8,167 nucleotides of DNA, taken from the NCBI GenBank assembly GCA_005800865.1, contig SYEI01000073.1, positions 1 to 8,167 on the forward strand, given 5' to 3'. Shown here in pieces: positions 6,351 through 8,167 of this stretch (position 1 is its first letter; each line of letters starts with the position of its first letter). The notes under the pieces are model-generated. The model was given only the letters and a program-made list of their open reading frames with translations. It was not told the origin of the DNA and did not search any database. The translations under genes and the position numbers were made by a program. Origin of the DNA: Bacteroidota bacterium (lineage in GTDB: Bacteria; Bacteroidota; Bacteroidia; B-17B0; Aurantibacillaceae).

Positions 6351-8090
6351 CTACAGTTTTAAAAATTTATGAATACTTTCCTTTTCATTTGTATATCCCT
6401 TAATAAAATATAAACCTGAAGGAAGATCAATTACCTCGATATTAATGTCGTGATGCCCAGCCTCATAAGTTTGCATGGGAATCAATTTAACTAATTGACC
6501 AATCCCATTATATACTTCTACATAAATTGATGAACGTTTGAATAATTTTATACTCAAAAAGGCATTATCAAGTGATGGGTTTGGATAAATTGAAACTTCA
6601 GCGTTTTCATTTTCTTCGCAGGTGTGCTCAGATGCAATAATTGATAGTCGATTCATTTCTCCATTAAAATCAAATTGCGTTAAGCGATAATATACTAAAC
6701 CACCAATTTTATTCTCGTCAACAAAACTATAGTTATTGTATCTAGTAGAATTACCTACCCCTTTTACTGAGCCAATAATCTGAAAATTAACCCCATCTAT
6801 TGAGCGCTCAATATCAAACTTCTTATTATTAACTTCAGAAGCTGTTTGCCAAGTCAATAGAACATTATTTCCATTACATTGCGCATCAAATCGGGTTAGA
6901 TTAACCGAGAGTAAACAACCTGCATCTACAGTTATATTATCAGAAATAGTTCCACAATAAGTTGTATTAATCGTCCATTGAAAAATATTTGTGCCAGCTG
7001 TTAAACCAGTAACATTAGTCACATTGCTATTTGGATTTGAGAAAACACCAGTACCACTCACTACGGTCCATGTTCCTGTTCCAATAGCAACAGCAGCATT
7101 TAGGGTAGTACTGCTAGTGCAAACCGATTTGTCGATTCCAGCATCAGCAATTGCTACTCCAGAATTTGCACTGATGTTATAATTACAAACATCTCCAGCG
7201 TTACCATCAATCATTAAATAGTACATATTACCAGGAACTAATGCAGTATTTGTTGTCAAGGTAAATGTAGAGTTCCAACTATTATCGGAATTTGCGCAAG
7301 GTGTCAATCTAGTTAAAGTTGAGCCATTGTAACTAAAAATTGCCATTTGAACTCCATTTTGGCATGACCCACCCAAAGGTGCTGTTACAACAAACGAAGC
7401 TACGGTAGATGTTGCTTGAAACTTAAGCCATGAATTATTTTCAACAGTTCCCAAAAAATTCAAGCCAGAAGGGCAACTGCCTCCGGCTGTATTTAAATCA
7501 ACTGGCATATCTGCACCAAAATCTCCACTAGTGATGCCACAGTAATTATTAAAATTACAAATAGTCGGTGCCCCTAAAAATAAATCAGAAGCTGGGGAAT
7601 TTCCTGAGCCACAGGTAGTAGGATTAACACATGATATTTGTGCTTGCCAGCCATCATTGGTGCCAGATCCATTTGATTTAAATCTGAAAGTTATACAAGA
7701 ACTAGGGGATGTGAAAATTGCATCGCTTGCTTCTTTAAAATATGGTAACCGATCGGAATTAGCTGCATTACCTGTAACCTTATATAAAAGAGGAGATAAG
7801 ACTGAATTGCCATCGTAAATAAATAATGTGTCACCTGGTTTTATTCTCTCAATTACCACATTACTATATGCCGAGAAATCAAATTTTAATAATTGACTTG
7901 AACCAGAACAATAAGTGACTTTGTAATCTTCATTGTTCGCATAACTATTAGTCCCAGCCCCACTATCTTCAAATTTGCCCGAACAAGTTGTAATAGTTTG
8001 CCCATTATTTGCGGACATATTATATGTTTGAGAAACCACAATGAGATGCGTGAAGTAAAAAAAAACAAAACATAGTCTCTTAAAATTCAT
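6351..8090 (-). CDS. Secreted multidomain protein with CUB-like domain and T9SS type A sorting domain
   Basis: A 579-residue exported protein. An N-terminal signal peptide (K4-R5, then a hydrophobic run to V19) is probably cut in VVS-QTYN near residue 20. Residues about 36-154 look like a CUB-type domain, with the typical KPGDTLFIYDG at 84-94 and paired cysteines C36/C61 and C132/C154. Residues about 168-310 form a Cys-containing beta-rich module of the kind found in flavobacterial surface proteins (NSWLKFQATS, YYLMIDG). Residues about 314-390 resemble a PKD/Ig-like repeat (ADAGIDKSVC, GTWTVVSGTG). Residues about 396-486 are fibronectin-III-like (LLTWQTASEVNNKKFDIERS, VYYRLTQFD). Residues about 498-579 are a T9SS type A sorting domain (VSIYPNPS, LPSGLYFIKG, KFLKL). 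The protein should cross the outer membrane through T9SS and be released or anchored at the surface. No catalytic domain is seen; adhesion or carbohydrate binding is only a guess. It is functionally unrelated to ilv and followed immediately by the 64-codon ORF. Confidence 0.92.
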   Translation of the reverse strand: MNFKRLCFVFFYFTHLIVVSQTYNMSANNGQTITTCSGKFEDSGAGTNSYANNEDYKVTYCSGSSQLLKFDFSAYSNVVIERIKPGDTLFIYDGNSVLSPLLYKVTGNAANSDRLPYFKEASDAIFTSPSSCITFRFKSNGSGTNDGWQAQISCVNPTTCGSGNSPASDLFLGAPTICNFNNYCGITSGDFGADMPVDLNTAGGSCPSGLNFLGTVENNSWLKFQATSTVASFVVTAPLGGSCQNGVQMAIFSYNGSTLTRLTPCANSDNSWNSTFTLTTNTALVPGNMYYLMIDGNAGDVCNYNISANSGVAIADAGIDKSVCTSSTTLNAAVAIGTGTWTVVSGTGVFSNPNSNVTNVTGLTAGTNIFQWTINTTYCGTISDNITVDAGCLLSVNLTRFDAQCNGNNVLLTWQTASEVNNKKFDIERSIDGVNFQIIGSVKGVGNSTRYNNYSFVDENKIGGLVYYRLTQFDFNGEMNRLSIIASEHTCEENENAEVSIYPNPSLDNAFLSIKLFKRSSIYVEVYNGIGQLVKLIPMQTYEAGHHDINIEVIDLPSGLYFIKGYTNEKESIHKFLKL

Positions 8091-8112
8091 GGTTTCAATA
8101 TTAATATAACAT

Positions 8113-8120
8113 CAAAATTA
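8113..8120 (-). promoter_or_regulatory. Possible -7 element for the secreted-protein gene
   Basis: TAATTTTG on the minus strand matches the Bacteroidota TAnnTTTG element and lies 22 bases before the ATG at 8090, giving a short UTR of about 18-20 bases. No clear TTTG or TTG -33 element stands 17-23 bases upstream, so the call is weak. I see nothing else in the remaining bases to the window edge. Confidence 0.4.
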
Positions 8121-8167
8121 TATTATCCTATTGCTACTTTTGTTTAAAATTTGAGTACTTTTAGTAA

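Noticed and set aside
6991..7182. Plus-strand ORF of 63 codons opposite the secreted-protein gene
   Set aside because: Low-complexity Val/Pro/Thr composition mirrors the Gly/Asn/Thr-rich repeats on the coding strand.
7886..8068. Minus-strand ORF of 60 codons in another frame inside the secreted-protein gene
   Set aside because: It overlaps the signal peptide and CUB-coding region, which have clear family features in the main frame.

Overview
The window looks like chromosomal DNA of a member of the Bacteroidota, most likely class Flavobacteriia. It is AT-rich and starts lack Shine-Dalgarno sequences, with A/T-rich stretches before the ATGs instead. Two promoters resemble the Bacteroidota TAnnTTTG type, and one gene product ends in a type IX secretion (T9SS) sorting domain. 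Every gene I can support is on the minus strand, so transcription runs from right to left.

Right part (about 8120 to 6155): a promoter-like TAnnTTTG box precedes a 579-residue secreted protein. It has a signal peptide, an N-terminal CUB-like domain, further beta-sandwich-like modules and a C-terminal T9SS sorting domain. One base after its stop codon begins a 64-codon ORF for a small, charged protein that I do not recognise and that has no export signal.

Middle (about 6137 to 5986): a compact control region for the ilv genes. In transcription order it holds a TTTG-18 bp-TATTTTTG promoter, an unannotated 14-residue leader peptide MKKQYNTIIIIPIS (five Ile in 14 residues, four consecutive), a possible antiterminator and a perfect 10-bp intrinsic terminator followed by a T run. 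The layout is that of classical ribosome-mediated attenuation, sensing charged tRNA-Ile. It is the most interesting element here, and neither the peptide nor the RNA would appear in an annotation limited to longer ORFs.

Left part (5955 to 1): a tight operon ilvE-ilvD-ilvB-ilvN-ilvC with gaps of 4 to 10 bases. It encodes branched-chain aminotransferase, dihydroxyacid dehydratase, the large and small subunits of acetolactate synthase, and ketol-acid reductoisomerase. The last is cut by the window edge after 366 codons. Together they carry out every shared step from pyruvate or 2-oxobutyrate to valine and isoleucine. Only threonine dehydratase (ilvA), which supplies 2-oxobutyrate, is not seen; it could lie beyond the left edge. 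The catalytic and cofactor residues I checked are present in all five, so the operon appears intact.

No gene-free stretch exceeds 300 bases. I see no tRNA, rRNA, CRISPR array, insertion sequence or phage gene.
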